Assembly: GCA_036245805.1 (NCBI GenBank)
Contig: BTRK01000001.1
Coordinates: 35,970,758 to 36,034,757 of the forward strand
Source of the DNA: Pristionchus mayeri
Lineage: Eukaryota > Nematoda > Chromadorea > Rhabditida > Neodiplogasteridae
Length of the DNA stretch: 64,000 nt
Reading direction: 5' to 3'
Shown: piece after piece, positions 12,101 to 21,211 of the stretch
Numbering within the stretch: position 1 is the first letter of the stretch
Layout: each line of letters starts with the position of its first letter
Position numbers and translations under genes: made by a program
The notes under the pieces: generated by a model
The model's input: the letters and a program-made list of their open reading frames with translations, nothing else
Databases searched by the model: none
Told to the model about the DNA's origin: nothing

Positions 12101-13366
12101 AATATATAATATTTTCTAGCGCATTCATCATGTTTTTCTTGATCCAATTCTATAAATGGTTTTTTTTTGAAGATGGACCTGCCGTCGATTGCCGGATTTT
12201 ACGCAGATGGCGTCGATTTGGAGAAGGACGCTAAGAAAATTCACGAGAACTGGATCCATAGCCCGAGTCTGGAGTCAACGACGTTAGTCCTGAGCTCAAA
12301 GATCAGAGAGAGAGATAATCTTTAAGATTAAAGATTATAAAAAATTCCATGGAAAATACATGATGATTTCAGTGCAAGAAATGACTCTCTTCAACTGCGT
12401 GCTCTGTCACCATTATTTCTTGCAAAGATATCCCTAAAATATTTAAAAATTCAGTGCACGACTCCGGCATTTGCCCGCCTCGGTTGTTCGCGATTCGACA
12501 ACGGGAGAGGCTGTATCCTGGGATATGTCATCGCCCTTCGGACAGGTTTGTTGCATAATATACTTAAAAAGTTAATTATCATCATAGCGAATCGTCTCGA
12601 AATGTCTTCCCCTCAAGGAAAATAGCGTATTACGAAATGGCAATCTTTATACCGCAAAGCATGTGCGCTATTCCGAATCATGTTTCTAATCTATGTCATA
12701 ATTCAATTTTTTGGACTCTCTCCTACTTTCGACCATTGAGAATCGCAACTACGTTTTTTTAAAAAAAACTATAATTCAGTGCTCTAACCTTTTCACGATT
12801 CCGGCATATCGAGGTAGAGGACTGGCAGTGCTGGCTCAACTTCATCTAGCCAAGACTTTTATCAGGTAAGTAATAGGGTTGGCTTCGTGGGAAATGTTCT
12901 CATAATTATCTAAAAATTATGAATCTAAAAATCCTAATTATCTAAAAATTGTATCGTTGTTTCTGCACGTTCTCTCACCGATCTGACCGGCTAGAGAGCG
13001 CTTAAACTGAAGAGACAATTTCCCACGAGGCAATAACCCCCAAAGCCATCCCCAGTAAGCGATAGGTTGAACTCAGGCCATCTTCTGTCCAAGTCTCTCG
13101 AGATGAAATGAGTTACGAAAGGGCATAGAATGAAGATGTTTTTGACGGTCCTGGCTAGAACAATTATCCTCCCTAAATCGTGTCTCTAGCCGCTCCGTGA
13201 ACATTTCAGCCAGGGTCTGCGTCCTTTCAAGTACATCGAGATCTCCAATTCGAGATTACTCAATGCCACCGCACGACATCCACTCTGGATGAGATGGGAG
13301 GAGGAAATGATCATTAGCACCGCCAAGAAGGAGGAATTTGAAGCGACAATAACACTGCGCACTTAA
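9108..13366 (+). CDS. glycine N-acyltransferase-like GNAT protein, copy 2 (8 exons, 306 aa)
   Basis: Paralogue of the gene at 4021-8303, on the opposite strand. Exons: 9108-9235, 9609-9704, 10067-10211, 11879-11986, 12173-12282, 12455-12545, 12780-12865, 13210-13366; total 921 nt with consistent phases. Most introns sit at the same places as in copy 1, and two exons have the same length (110 and 86 nt). Motif A reads SNLFTIPAYRGRGLAVLAQL, with the CoA loop RGRGLA (third glycine replaced by alanine). The end is RPFKYIEISNS...RHPLWMRW. The region aligned to copy 1 exons 2-3 is divergent. The donor of exon 4 is the weaker GTGCAT. The third intron contains a degraded mariner, and the intron after exon 7 a MITE 10 nt past the donor. 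Copy 1 has a free-standing first ATG exon that is merged here. Function as for copy 1, unproven. Confidence 0.82.
9236..9360 (+). repeat. partial tandem copy of exon 1 end of GLYAT-like copy 2
   Basis: In the first intron, about 9309-9352 reads TGATTATCGACACCTCGATA...TTGAGCAACGGTAT, a diverged copy of the end of exon 1 (9198-9238, ATAGTCGATACCTCGATT...TTGAGCAACGGTCA), including its donor. It could be a remnant of local duplication or an alternative exon end. Confidence 0.5.
10524..11770 (+). mobile_element. degenerate mariner element
   Basis: Inverted ends TYAGGTTGGCGGGAAAGTC, flanked by TA (10522-10523 and 11771-11772). Length 1247 bp, the size of a full mariner. Inside, broken frames still show mariner transposase blocks: LERLIAGNEKW (10.9-11.25 kb), WWGVDGVIY (about 11265) and LPHPPYSPGMAPSDYW (about 11480-11525, normally containing the third catalytic Asp). 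In-frame stops, for instance at 11247, show that it is dead. It sits in the third intron of GLYAT-like copy 2, same strand. Confidence 0.88.
12876..13053. mobile_element. MITE of the GGGTTGGCT family
   Basis: Starts GGGTTGGCTTCGTGGGAAATG after TA; the other side has ATTTCCCACGAGG...AAAGCCATCCC in inverted orientation. No coding capacity. It lies in the last intron of GLYAT-like copy 2, 10 nt after the exon 7 donor. The right end is eroded, so the boundary is approximate. Confidence 0.6.
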
Positions 13367-13639
13367 ATTTTACGTTAAAAAAGTTAAATTTTCAATAAAA
13401 ATCGTAGAAAATGATTACTAGCAGGATCAAGAAAAACACGAAATTTGGTTTAGATTTTTGGGAAAATGATAATTGTATTCTTTTTTTCGCCTTTGGGAAA
13501 TTGAAGATCCATCTTCTATTACATCATTAGTTTGAAAGCTTTAAATGTATGTGTAGCGGAAGGTCTATTGCTAGATGTTCCTCTTTGTGTGGTGTGAAGG
13601 GACGTGGACAATAATAACAGAATTTATTTACTACTTTTT

Positions 13640-13870
13640 TTTACAACTCAGGCCACCTTCTATCCAAGTCCCTCGAGATTAATGCGATACGAAAGTGCAT
13701 ATAATGAAGTTGCTTTGGAATTGCTTCTAGTCGCAAGCAAGCACTAGGGTCCATTTGACGGTCCTGGTCAGAATAATTCTCATCAATCGTGTCTCACTCT
13801 GTGAACATTTCAGCCGGGGTCTGCGTCCTTTCGAGGACATCGAGATCTCCAATTCCGTTTTATCATATCA
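13640..13870 (+). repeat. partial copy of the last exon of GLYAT-like copy 2
   Basis: 13645-13860 repeats 13072-13265 with point changes and small indels: AACTCAGGCCAYCTTCT, TTTGACGGTCCTGG, then TTTCAGCC.GGGTCTGCGTCC. It includes the acceptor and the first 45 nt or so of the last exon (QGLRPF becomes RGLRPFED), then loses similarity. It is a truncated tandem duplication with no open continuation, so probably not used. Confidence 0.75.
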
Positions 13871-14160
13871 CAAGATCAACTGGCAATCAATGAACGGGCA
13901 ATTATCTATTGGCCTCTTGGGGATTGGCTATTGTTGCCTAGGCGAGCTTATCGTAGACCAGGGACGCGGCATCCTTGTACCAGCCCGTGGCGTTGCACTT
14001 GTGTTTGTCATCGAGGTCGAGCACCTGAATCGGAGAATAAACAGAATCTAGGAGAGCATAAAGTGAATATTATAGCAAATCAGAATGAAAAAAGCTACCT
14101 TGTCACAAATTTCGAGAATTGTCTTCTTGTCCTTGTCCTGAATCGTCATCTCGTCCTTAT

Positions 14161-15515
14161 CACGGGTCTCCTGTAAAAGTGTAGGAAAACTGGCTCGTTT
14201 GGCTACTAGGAAATATTTTGCATCACCGATTTTCAATTAACTTGGTTGATGGACACCATTGGGGGTCAGAAGATGACCAAGCAACTTATTTTGGTGAAAT
14301 TTGCACATTATCGATTTTTGTGATCGACTGCGATAAATTGACGTATTTCAGTCAATTTTGATCGTACAGAAAAATTTTTTTTGCATTTTGCTCAGAATCG
14401 AGAGATCTACAACTTCCTCAACGTAGGACCAACGGCCAAATCAAGTCTTCATAGTGAAAATTGCGAAAAACTGAATTTCGTGATAAGAATATCGATGTTT
14501 TGGCTTCGTATACCAAAAACACCATCGTTTTTATTCTTAATATGGAATCTCCATACAAAATTAGAAGGTGTCTATGTTGACCATTTTTAATATCTCTGTC
14601 CTTGGACCATCGATTTACTATGGGTGATTCTCGACTTTTCTGGACATGGTTATTTTTTGAAAGATTTCGTTATTTGGTCATATTTCGGTTCAACGTGGTC
14701 CAATCGTGCAGTCAAAAAATGCAATCGATAGCTCTCAACAAGCTCTATCAATTCTTCTAAGGGCTTTCAATGGCTACGACTCTTCGTTTTCAAGTTATTT
14801 GATGAAAACTGTCTGAAACGGGTAAAATTGAAATATTTCAGATAAAAATTTCGCATGAGAAGCGCATGAGAAGACAGTTTTCATCAAATAACTTGAAAAC
14901 GAAGAGTCGTAGCGATTGAAAGCCCTTAGAAGAATTGAAAGAGCTTGTTGAGAGCTATCGATTGCATTTTTTGACTGCACGATTGGACCACGTTGAACCG
15001 AAATATGACCAAATAACGAAATCTTTCAAAAAATAACCATGTCCAGAAAAGTCGAGAATCACCCATAGTAAATCGATGGTCCAAGGGCAGAGATATTAAA
15101 AATGGTCAACATAGACACCTCCTAATTTTGTATGGAGATTCCATATTAAGAATAAAAACGATGGTATTTTTGGTATACGAAGCCAAAACATCGATATTCT
15201 TATCACGAAATTCAGTTTTTCGCAATTTTCACTATGAAGACTTGATTTGGCCGTTGGTCCTACGTTGAGGAAGTTGTAGATCTCTCGATTCTGAGCAAAA
15301 TGCATAAAAAATTTTTCTGTACGATCAAAATTGACTGAAATACGTCAATTTATCGCAGTCGATCACAAAAATCGATAATGTGCAAATTTCACCAAAATAA
15401 GTTGCTTGGTCATCTTCTGACCCCCAATGGTGTCCATCAACCAAGTTATTTGAAAATCGGTGATGCAAAATATTTCTAGTAGCCAGCGTTCCTACACTTT
15501 TACAGGAGACCCGTG
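14161..15515. mobile_element. foldback element with splice-site-like termini, copy 1 (exonic insertion)
   Basis: Length 1355 bp, target duplication TTAT (14157-14160 and 15516-15519). The termini are CACGGGTCTCCTGTAAAA and TTTTACAGGAGACCCGTG, and nearly the whole element is an inverted repeat (arms about 14161-14870 and 14860-15515; some differences). No transposase. Host gene sense is minus. Without the element the host sequence reads TTTTTTTAG, then GAT TTC GAT AAG GAC GAG: a normal acceptor and an open exon. With the element, TTTTACAG at its end can serve as acceptor, giving GAG ACC CGT GAT AAG GAC GAG: same frame, four codons replaced by five. The second copy is at 48265-49774. Confidence 0.85.
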
Positions 15516-16790
15516 TTATCGAAATCCTAAAAAAATTAAATATCCATTTCCTCGAGCAATGCATCTCTTCTGTTTCTTCTATTCACTCTCTCACCACTCA
15601 AGCTAAAGATAGAATGTATACCATGAGGAGTCCGTGGTGCAGTTTCTCGAACAGAGTAGAACACCTATCCCGGGTACCTTATCCTACCTTATCCTATCCT
15701 ACCTTACCTCATCCAGCTTCGCCAATTCGAAGATGCATGTGAGCACCTCGGTATGGGCTTCATCACAAACGGCATTATCATCGGCGCACCTCCTCATGGC
15801 GAACTGCAACCAAATTACTTACTTAATTGCTTACCTTAATTATGATTTAAGTAAATTTTCTGCAAATTTACTATTTCAAATATAGAGTATTGCATAAAAT
15901 TAACCTGGATGAGCTCATTGAGTGGAATAGCGTTGGGCTCGGGCTCGCAGCGCGCCGAAATCAGCATGCCATACGCATGCAGCGCGGCCTTGCGCATCTG
16001 CGAGTGCTCGTGAAAGGCGCCTTTCTTGATGAGCGGCAGAAGACTCGTCCACAGGCGGCGCGTACTATCCGGCCTACAAAGATAACTAATTTTTAAACTT
16101 TAAAAATTACTATTTTTTTAGAAAATTAGAGGTGCAGAAATATTGCAGAATTTTTAAAAATTCTAATGAACATACTTTCTTGATGGAAAAGCAAAAATTG
16201 TCTTTAAAAATATGACTAGGACATGCATAACATTAGGGTAAGGACAAGCAGAAAGAAACTTAATTTTCTTGGAAAGACCTGTTATTTGCATACATTTTAA
16301 TAATGAGCAAAGGAAAGTCGAAAGATACAGTCTGTCGAAGAAGAAACTGCCAGTCAGCGATATTTCGCAAGCGATGTGTGCGAAAGTGAGAAGCGCCGCC
16401 TTCTCCTGTTCGAGATCGCCAGAGGTCGCCCACTTTTCCACTATCTCGCCGATTGGCCAGTCTGCAATGGCAAGAGAGCAAAGATCAGATACTAATATGA
16501 AAATATTATTATTATAATTAGTATTGGAGAATAGTATTGACCAATTTTGTGTATTTTATGCACGAGCAAATATTAAAAACAAATGAAAAAAGACAATTTC
16601 CCATTTTTATGAAATCTTCCATTCATTTTTGCATATTTTCTGAGACGCAGCATATTGCTACTTTTTCCTTTGTTGCTCTTATGTATGATTTTTTCTCACC
16701 GAGACGCGCGCTGGCTACCCCGCACAGATCGGCCAGCTCATCTTTGATCTCGTAGTCCCTCTCAGTGATCACTGCCTGAGATGGCACTAG

Positions 16791-16868
16791 GTCGGATGGG
16801 AACTATGACGTCATGCCGCCTTTGATATATGGAAGGCGGTATGGCGTCATAGTTCTCATACGACGTAG
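16791..16868. mobile_element. hairpin MITE, GAGAACTATGACGTCAT type
   Basis: A near-perfect hairpin: GGGAACTATGACGTCATGCC, then CGCCTTTGATATATGGAAGGCGG, then the complement GGCGTCATAGTTCTCAT. It has no coding capacity and lies in an intron of the HEAT-like gene. A close relative is at 42431-42507, just beyond the other end of the large palindrome. Confidence 0.75.
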
Positions 16869-16892
16869 TACCCCTGAGATATATGGGAAATG

Positions 16893-17646
16893 TTGGATTG
16901 GATTAACATTAACTTATTCTCGATATGCATCGAAAAAAGTTTTTAGTTAACTAACGAAGAAACGCAAGACTTATCTGGAATAGCTCGTCGCGGAACTTCT
17001 CTAGTTGATTGACCGACCAGACGCTCAGCAGTTCATCTCTATGGCGCATGAAGCCGAAACGCAGATAATGCACGCAGTTATGTCGCAACTGCAAATGTCG
17101 GTACTTCTTCGATATTTGGCCCACCCCCCCCCCCCCTTACTCCCCTTCCCAGCTCATTTCTATATCTCTCTCCCTGATTTTCGGCCCACACAACCCCTCT
17201 TCTATGAAGTGACAAAGGAGAGGGGGGGGGGGTGTGAGCCAAATATCGAAGAAGTGACCAAATGCCTCATCGCTTCTTTGCAGCATAGACGTAAAGTACC
17301 TCCTGCACTTCGTTCATCATGAACAACCGGAACAGATGATTGTATTTGTCACGTTTGTTCATCTCTTCGAACTCCTTAGCGGCGATTTTCCTGAAATTTT
17401 AAGAAACTTCATTAATTTAACTATGTTTGCCTAAGAACATCAAATTTAGGTGGATAGTAGCATCTCACTTCTTTTTTAAACCTTTCGTTTAAATATTTAA
17501 TGATAATTATATATAAATATGAGCGTCTGGTCGGTCAATCAACTAGAGAAGTTCCGCGACGAGCTATTCCAGATAAGTCTTGCGTTTCTTCGTTAGTTAA
17601 CTAAAAACTTTTTTCGATGCATATCGAGAATAAGTTAATGTTAATC
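16893..17646. repeat. short inverted duplication of an exon, beside the palindrome
   Basis: 16893-17026 and 17521-17646 are inverted copies about 130 bp long, with a 494 bp spacer. The repeated unit includes half of one exon of the HEAT-like gene (LLSVWSVNQLEKFRDELFQ) with its altered donor and intron sequence. The second copy ends exactly where the large palindrome begins (17647). Confidence 0.85.
17099..17260. mobile_element. MITE with ACTTCTTCGATATTTGG ends
   Basis: Ends TACTTCTTCGATATTTGGCC and AGCCAAATATCGAAGAAGTG in inverted orientation, with inner C-run and G-run segments. No coding capacity; in an intron of the HEAT-like gene. The same family is at 26658-26822 (mirror 33267-33425) and, split by another element, at 54675-55735. 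Confidence 0.75.
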
Positions 17647-17660
17647 CAGCGAACTCATTA

Positions 17661-18100
17661 AATATCTCTTCAACAAGTGCTGGCTGAAGCGAGTAACAAC
17701 GGAAAGAAGCGCAACCTGCAGAGAGGGTGAGCCGTGGCCATAGCTTCCCACACTGCCGTTAAACACAGGAAATCCCTATACGTCGAGTTTGAGTGACTGA
17801 CAAATTGATCAGAAATACAACGTATAGGGGGTCGTGGACTTTGAGTGAATGACAAGGCGTCGTTAGTGATGAACAGTCATGGGCGTAACCATTCTATTTT
17901 AAATTAGTGGTTTTTCAATAAGTCGAAAGTCAACGACAACAGACGAAAGTGTAAATTGATTCGTTGTTGTCAATTTGTATCGAAAATTTTAAAATAACTA
18001 ATGAGGATTAGAAGCATTGACCTCTATAATTAATTGAGCAAATCTTGGAGGAAAAATCAATTAATAAGCACATAATTTGCAGCGGGACTGGAGTGGGATA
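17661..18100. other. arm end with no convincing gene
   Basis: A plus-strand frame near 17650-17729 (FNKCWLKRV...) ends at GTGAGC and could be a stray exon, but no partner exon was found. 17770-17860 holds two diverged copies of GTGAGTGACAAATTG-like sequence around CGTATAGGG. Mirrored at 41950-42390. Confidence 0.3.
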
Positions 18101-18439
18101 TGAAAGCGATGCAGCTACAAGTCATCTACAAAAAATGAATTTATTTACAAAAAATCGGTGATATATTGTGTTTCTGAGAATAAACATATAATACATTAAT
18201 ATAAATATAAACATGCATTGACTGTAAATATAGCGCCTAATAAACAAAATTATAATGAATGAGACAGAAGACAGAGAGATCTCCTCATGCAGCAATCGCA
18301 TGAATGGGGTATTTCTTCGAAATAAGATTACATAAGAGCCTAGACTATTTACTATTCTCCTGAAGGGTGTAATTGTAAAGATAGTTTTGATAATTATATA
18401 GATATTTTTTTCTAACACACGAAATCTTTGCTCGAGCAT

Positions 18440-18815
18440 TGCTCGTCCCCAAATCGCACTCGGCGAGTAATTTTCACTTTCACTAGTGTTGACCGGTCAC
18501 TATCGATTGAATTGTGGAGAATGACTCGCCGAGTAGACGAGTAACTCTGCGAGTGTTTTTGCATAGATTACTGCGAGTAATTTTGATTCATTCCTCATTC
18601 GAAACCCCTCAGCTATGTGGAGGGACACCGCGCGATGAGACACGAGAGTGAGTGAAATGAACTCGCGAGTCGTACTCGCCGAGCATCCTCACTCGGAGAG
18701 TAACAACAAAATATTGCTCGCGCTTGGCGAGTAATTTTGCATAAGAACTCGCGAGTTGTTATTGCTCGCGAGCCAATTTTCACTTTCACTCGCGAGCGCC
18801 GAGTAACTCGGTTTA
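18440..18815. repeat. cluster of CTCGCGAGT / CTCGGCGAGT palindromic words
   Basis: About 375 bp contain many copies of short near-palindromes (ACTCGCCGAGT, ACTCGCGAGT, GCTCGCGAGC) separated by AATTTTCACTTTCACT-like spacers. The outer parts (CGAGTAATTTTCACTTTCACT and its neighbours) repeat. No coding frame. It lies 130 bp upstream of F-box gene A; mirrored at 41230-41615. Confidence 0.7.
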
Positions 18816-18946
18816 ACATCACTATACCACACACTATGTCAGACCTGCTGTAGGTGTGATTGATCGGTCCGCACCAGAGGGTTTTCTCGCTTCTCACTTC
18901 CTTAGTATGCGTTTCCTGGCCTCACAAGTTCTCTCTTCACCAATCG

Positions 18947-20478
18947 ATGAAGAACGTACTCAATCTCTCCCATCTTCCGGATGACATCATCAGAATGATC
19001 ATACCACTCAAGGAGGGATCTGTCGCGCAGATTCGGCTTGTGAGCAGTTTGAAATCGATACTCAAGATTTTGAATGTTGTGGGCCGGGGTATCATTTTTC
19101 AAACTCCATACAAGATCAAAATCCAGAGTTGTGTGCTTGCAAGCGCCCTACAACGTCAAACAGAAGTAAAGATGTAAAGATTTGGACATGCCTTCTTTTA
19201 ATTTATCACCCTTGATGCGACCCTTTCAGATTTCTCAAAGATGGAATCAACTTGTAATTGAACAAAATAAACGATTGAGAAGTACAATGACGCTGCCCAG
19301 AGTATCTATTACACCTGCCAGAGGAGAACTCAGTTTTGAGAACTCAGAGAACTCAGTTTTGTGAGTGTTTATATATTTGCGTTGGGTAGAAGATATGTTA
19401 TCGAGTTGTAACAAGAATTGTTGGCTGCAAAATGCAGAAGTAATAAATATAATCATATTTTGACGATTCTTTTGGTTGTGGCCCGGATAGTCGAGGTCCA
19501 GTTCCCTTTATCATTCTCTCATTCAGTTATATGCAAATCGTCCTGTTTTTCGGTCATACACCCCTCAGTGTAGAGGGGACTGAGGGGGGGGGGGAAGTGG
19601 GCCTCGATGAACTGGTCCACAAACCAAAGATGCGCCGTTATTTCTTGCAGCGTGAGTTGCACGTTTGACAAATCGGCTTTACTGAACTACTATACAGACA
19701 TAATTTGCGACTGGAAACACCTAAAAGTGGATCGGTGGCGCAAGGCCAGTCTACTTTCTTCTACAGATCGGTGAAGCAAATTTTCAATTACAGGGACGCC
19801 TTATATGTGGACTTGTAGAGCTAAATATATCAGCTCCGAACAACTTGTTCTCGAGTGGATCAAATATTGCAATGCTCGAACTCTATCGTCCTACCGAGAG
19901 TATGTTTGATGCTCTTCTGGACGTTCTTGGAAGCGCGAGCGCACAAATTCAACATCTTCAAATACGCGGCAAACACGTCATTGGGAAGGAACGGTAATTG
20001 TAGCCCACATTCTTCATTATGATGAAGTATATTAAAAGTATTAATAATAATTATTATTATTATAGTGATAGGTAAACTGTTTAGAAAACTCATCGAAGTC
20101 CTCGCTCGCGATTGTTTTCTATCTCGGGTCTCAACAATCAACTGTGCCCAGTGCAGAAATAGTGAGTTTTCTTTTAATACTCAGCCCGCATACATAGATT
20201 CATGGCAAAACGGGAGTTTCGGGTGTGTTATCGGGATTCTACTAATTATAATCGCATGTTTGGAGCTCATACAGTCAGATACTATCCTTTACTCAAGTTC
20301 TGATACAAAAATGATCTGACAAAGTCCAACTTCCATTTGTAAACAATCGTACTTTCAGAGGAATTCGAAGCTGAATTGGAGGAAATGCATCTGCTCATTG
20401 ACTACCGTGAATGCACTCCGCTGTGGTGCAGTTGTGCATATTGACAGTATTGACAATCGCCTATTGGATATTGACTAG
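18947..20478 (+). CDS. F-box protein gene A, left arm
   Basis: Exon 1 (18947-19039) encodes MKNVLNLSHLPDDIIRMIIPL and more, an F-box-like helix that would bind a Skp1-type adaptor of an SCF ubiquitin ligase. Exon 2 is 19230-19360 (ISQRWNQLVIEQNKRL). Further coding blocks: 19651 to about 19728 or 19770 (FDKSALLNYYTDIICDWKHLK), about 19793-19995 (LNISAPNNLFSSGSNIAMLELYRP...) and about 20360-20478. The match between the third and fourth blocks needs the weaker donor GTGGAT at 19729; with GATCG/GTGAAG the frame closes, so the gene may be damaged. The 3' end is uncertain. The blocks align with F-box genes B and C, but I find no membrane segments here. The right-arm copy is at 39577-41106. Confidence 0.6.
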
Positions 20479-21211
20479 TAAATATTGGTGCGATTGTGAA
20501 TATTAACATTTGCAAATTCATTTTAAATGCTGAACTGGATTGGAGTGCTCGCGGAAAAAGGTTTCTCAATGATAAAGCCTCGAGCTTGATGAATTACGCT
20601 TGCATTACATCGATCGTGGTATTTTCTGCATTTCCGAAGAATGTATATTGGATTTACTAGATTTGAATGAAAATAAATATTGTATTTATCAATAATTTAA
20701 GTTTGGGCACATTTAAATATAGTTCTACTCTACTGATTGGGATCTCTTTTGCACATGGTAGTCGCACACGCATCGTGCCTTATCCTTTCTTGTTACGAGT
20801 GCACCCAAATATTCATACATCTCAATCAATATATCGATTTGGTGGGAAATGGATAGCTGTGTTCTCTTCTTTACTACATTCTTTAGCTCATTCTGTGTGA
20901 GAACAGCGACAGGTGAGGCGTACGTAACAGACCCAGAGGGAAAGCCGCCATCGATCGACATATGACCCCGCATATTAGAACATGGCTTGACTCTTCACTG
21001 GTTTTTCCCTCTCTTCCTCGCCCTTATTTCTCTGCTGTTTTATCATACATAAATATACTCTTTTGGAAATTCCAAAGTGCATTTGTGCCTCCGTTCGCTT
21101 CTCACTAAACTCGATCTTTCTTAATCTAACTTCACGGATGTTTCGCATTATATAAGCTATTTGAAATATAATATATTTCAGTATATTTTTTTCACTCGCT
21201 CTACTCTCTCG
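20479..21211. other. intergenic, F-box A to F-box B
   Basis: AT-rich sequence with no supported exon. Open frames on both strands are short and lack splice support. It should contain the promoter of F-box gene B. Mirrored at 38844-39576. Confidence 0.4.

Larger units (their letters stand above)
13938..17390 (-). pseudogene. helical HEAT-like protein gene, 5'-truncated and decaying
   Basis: Minus-strand exons: 17390-17300, 17088-16971, 16775-16700, 16461-16329, 16073-15905, 15803-15708, then 14170-14098 and 14024-13938 (stop TAG). The translation is rich in amphipathic helices with a HEAT-like look (RRLWTSLLPLIKKG, QMRKAALHAYGMLIS, TEVLTCIFELAKLDE); I do not recognise the family. Signs of decay: no start codon or 5' exons, because sequence above 17390 runs into an inverted copy of its own exon and then the large palindrome. 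The exon ending ELFQ is followed by ATAAGT instead of GTAAGT, and the only nearby GT shifts the frame. The junction between the last two exons is out of phase by one base, although the final exon reads well in another frame (GWYKDAASLVYDKLA). One exon is interrupted by a 1.36 kb element. It could be expressed in part. Confidence 0.6.

Noticed and set aside
14098..14170. Resemblance of DKKTILEICDK to the Hsp70 substrate-binding domain
   Set aside because: Only a few residues match, and upstream exons show no ATPase domain; treated as a chance similarity.
18860..19177. 105-codon plus ORF starting MIGPHQRVF
   Set aside because: The F-box exon lies inside it in the same frame, but the upstream part shows no conservation with genes B or C, whose proteins start right at the F-box block; the inner ATG at 18947 is preferred.
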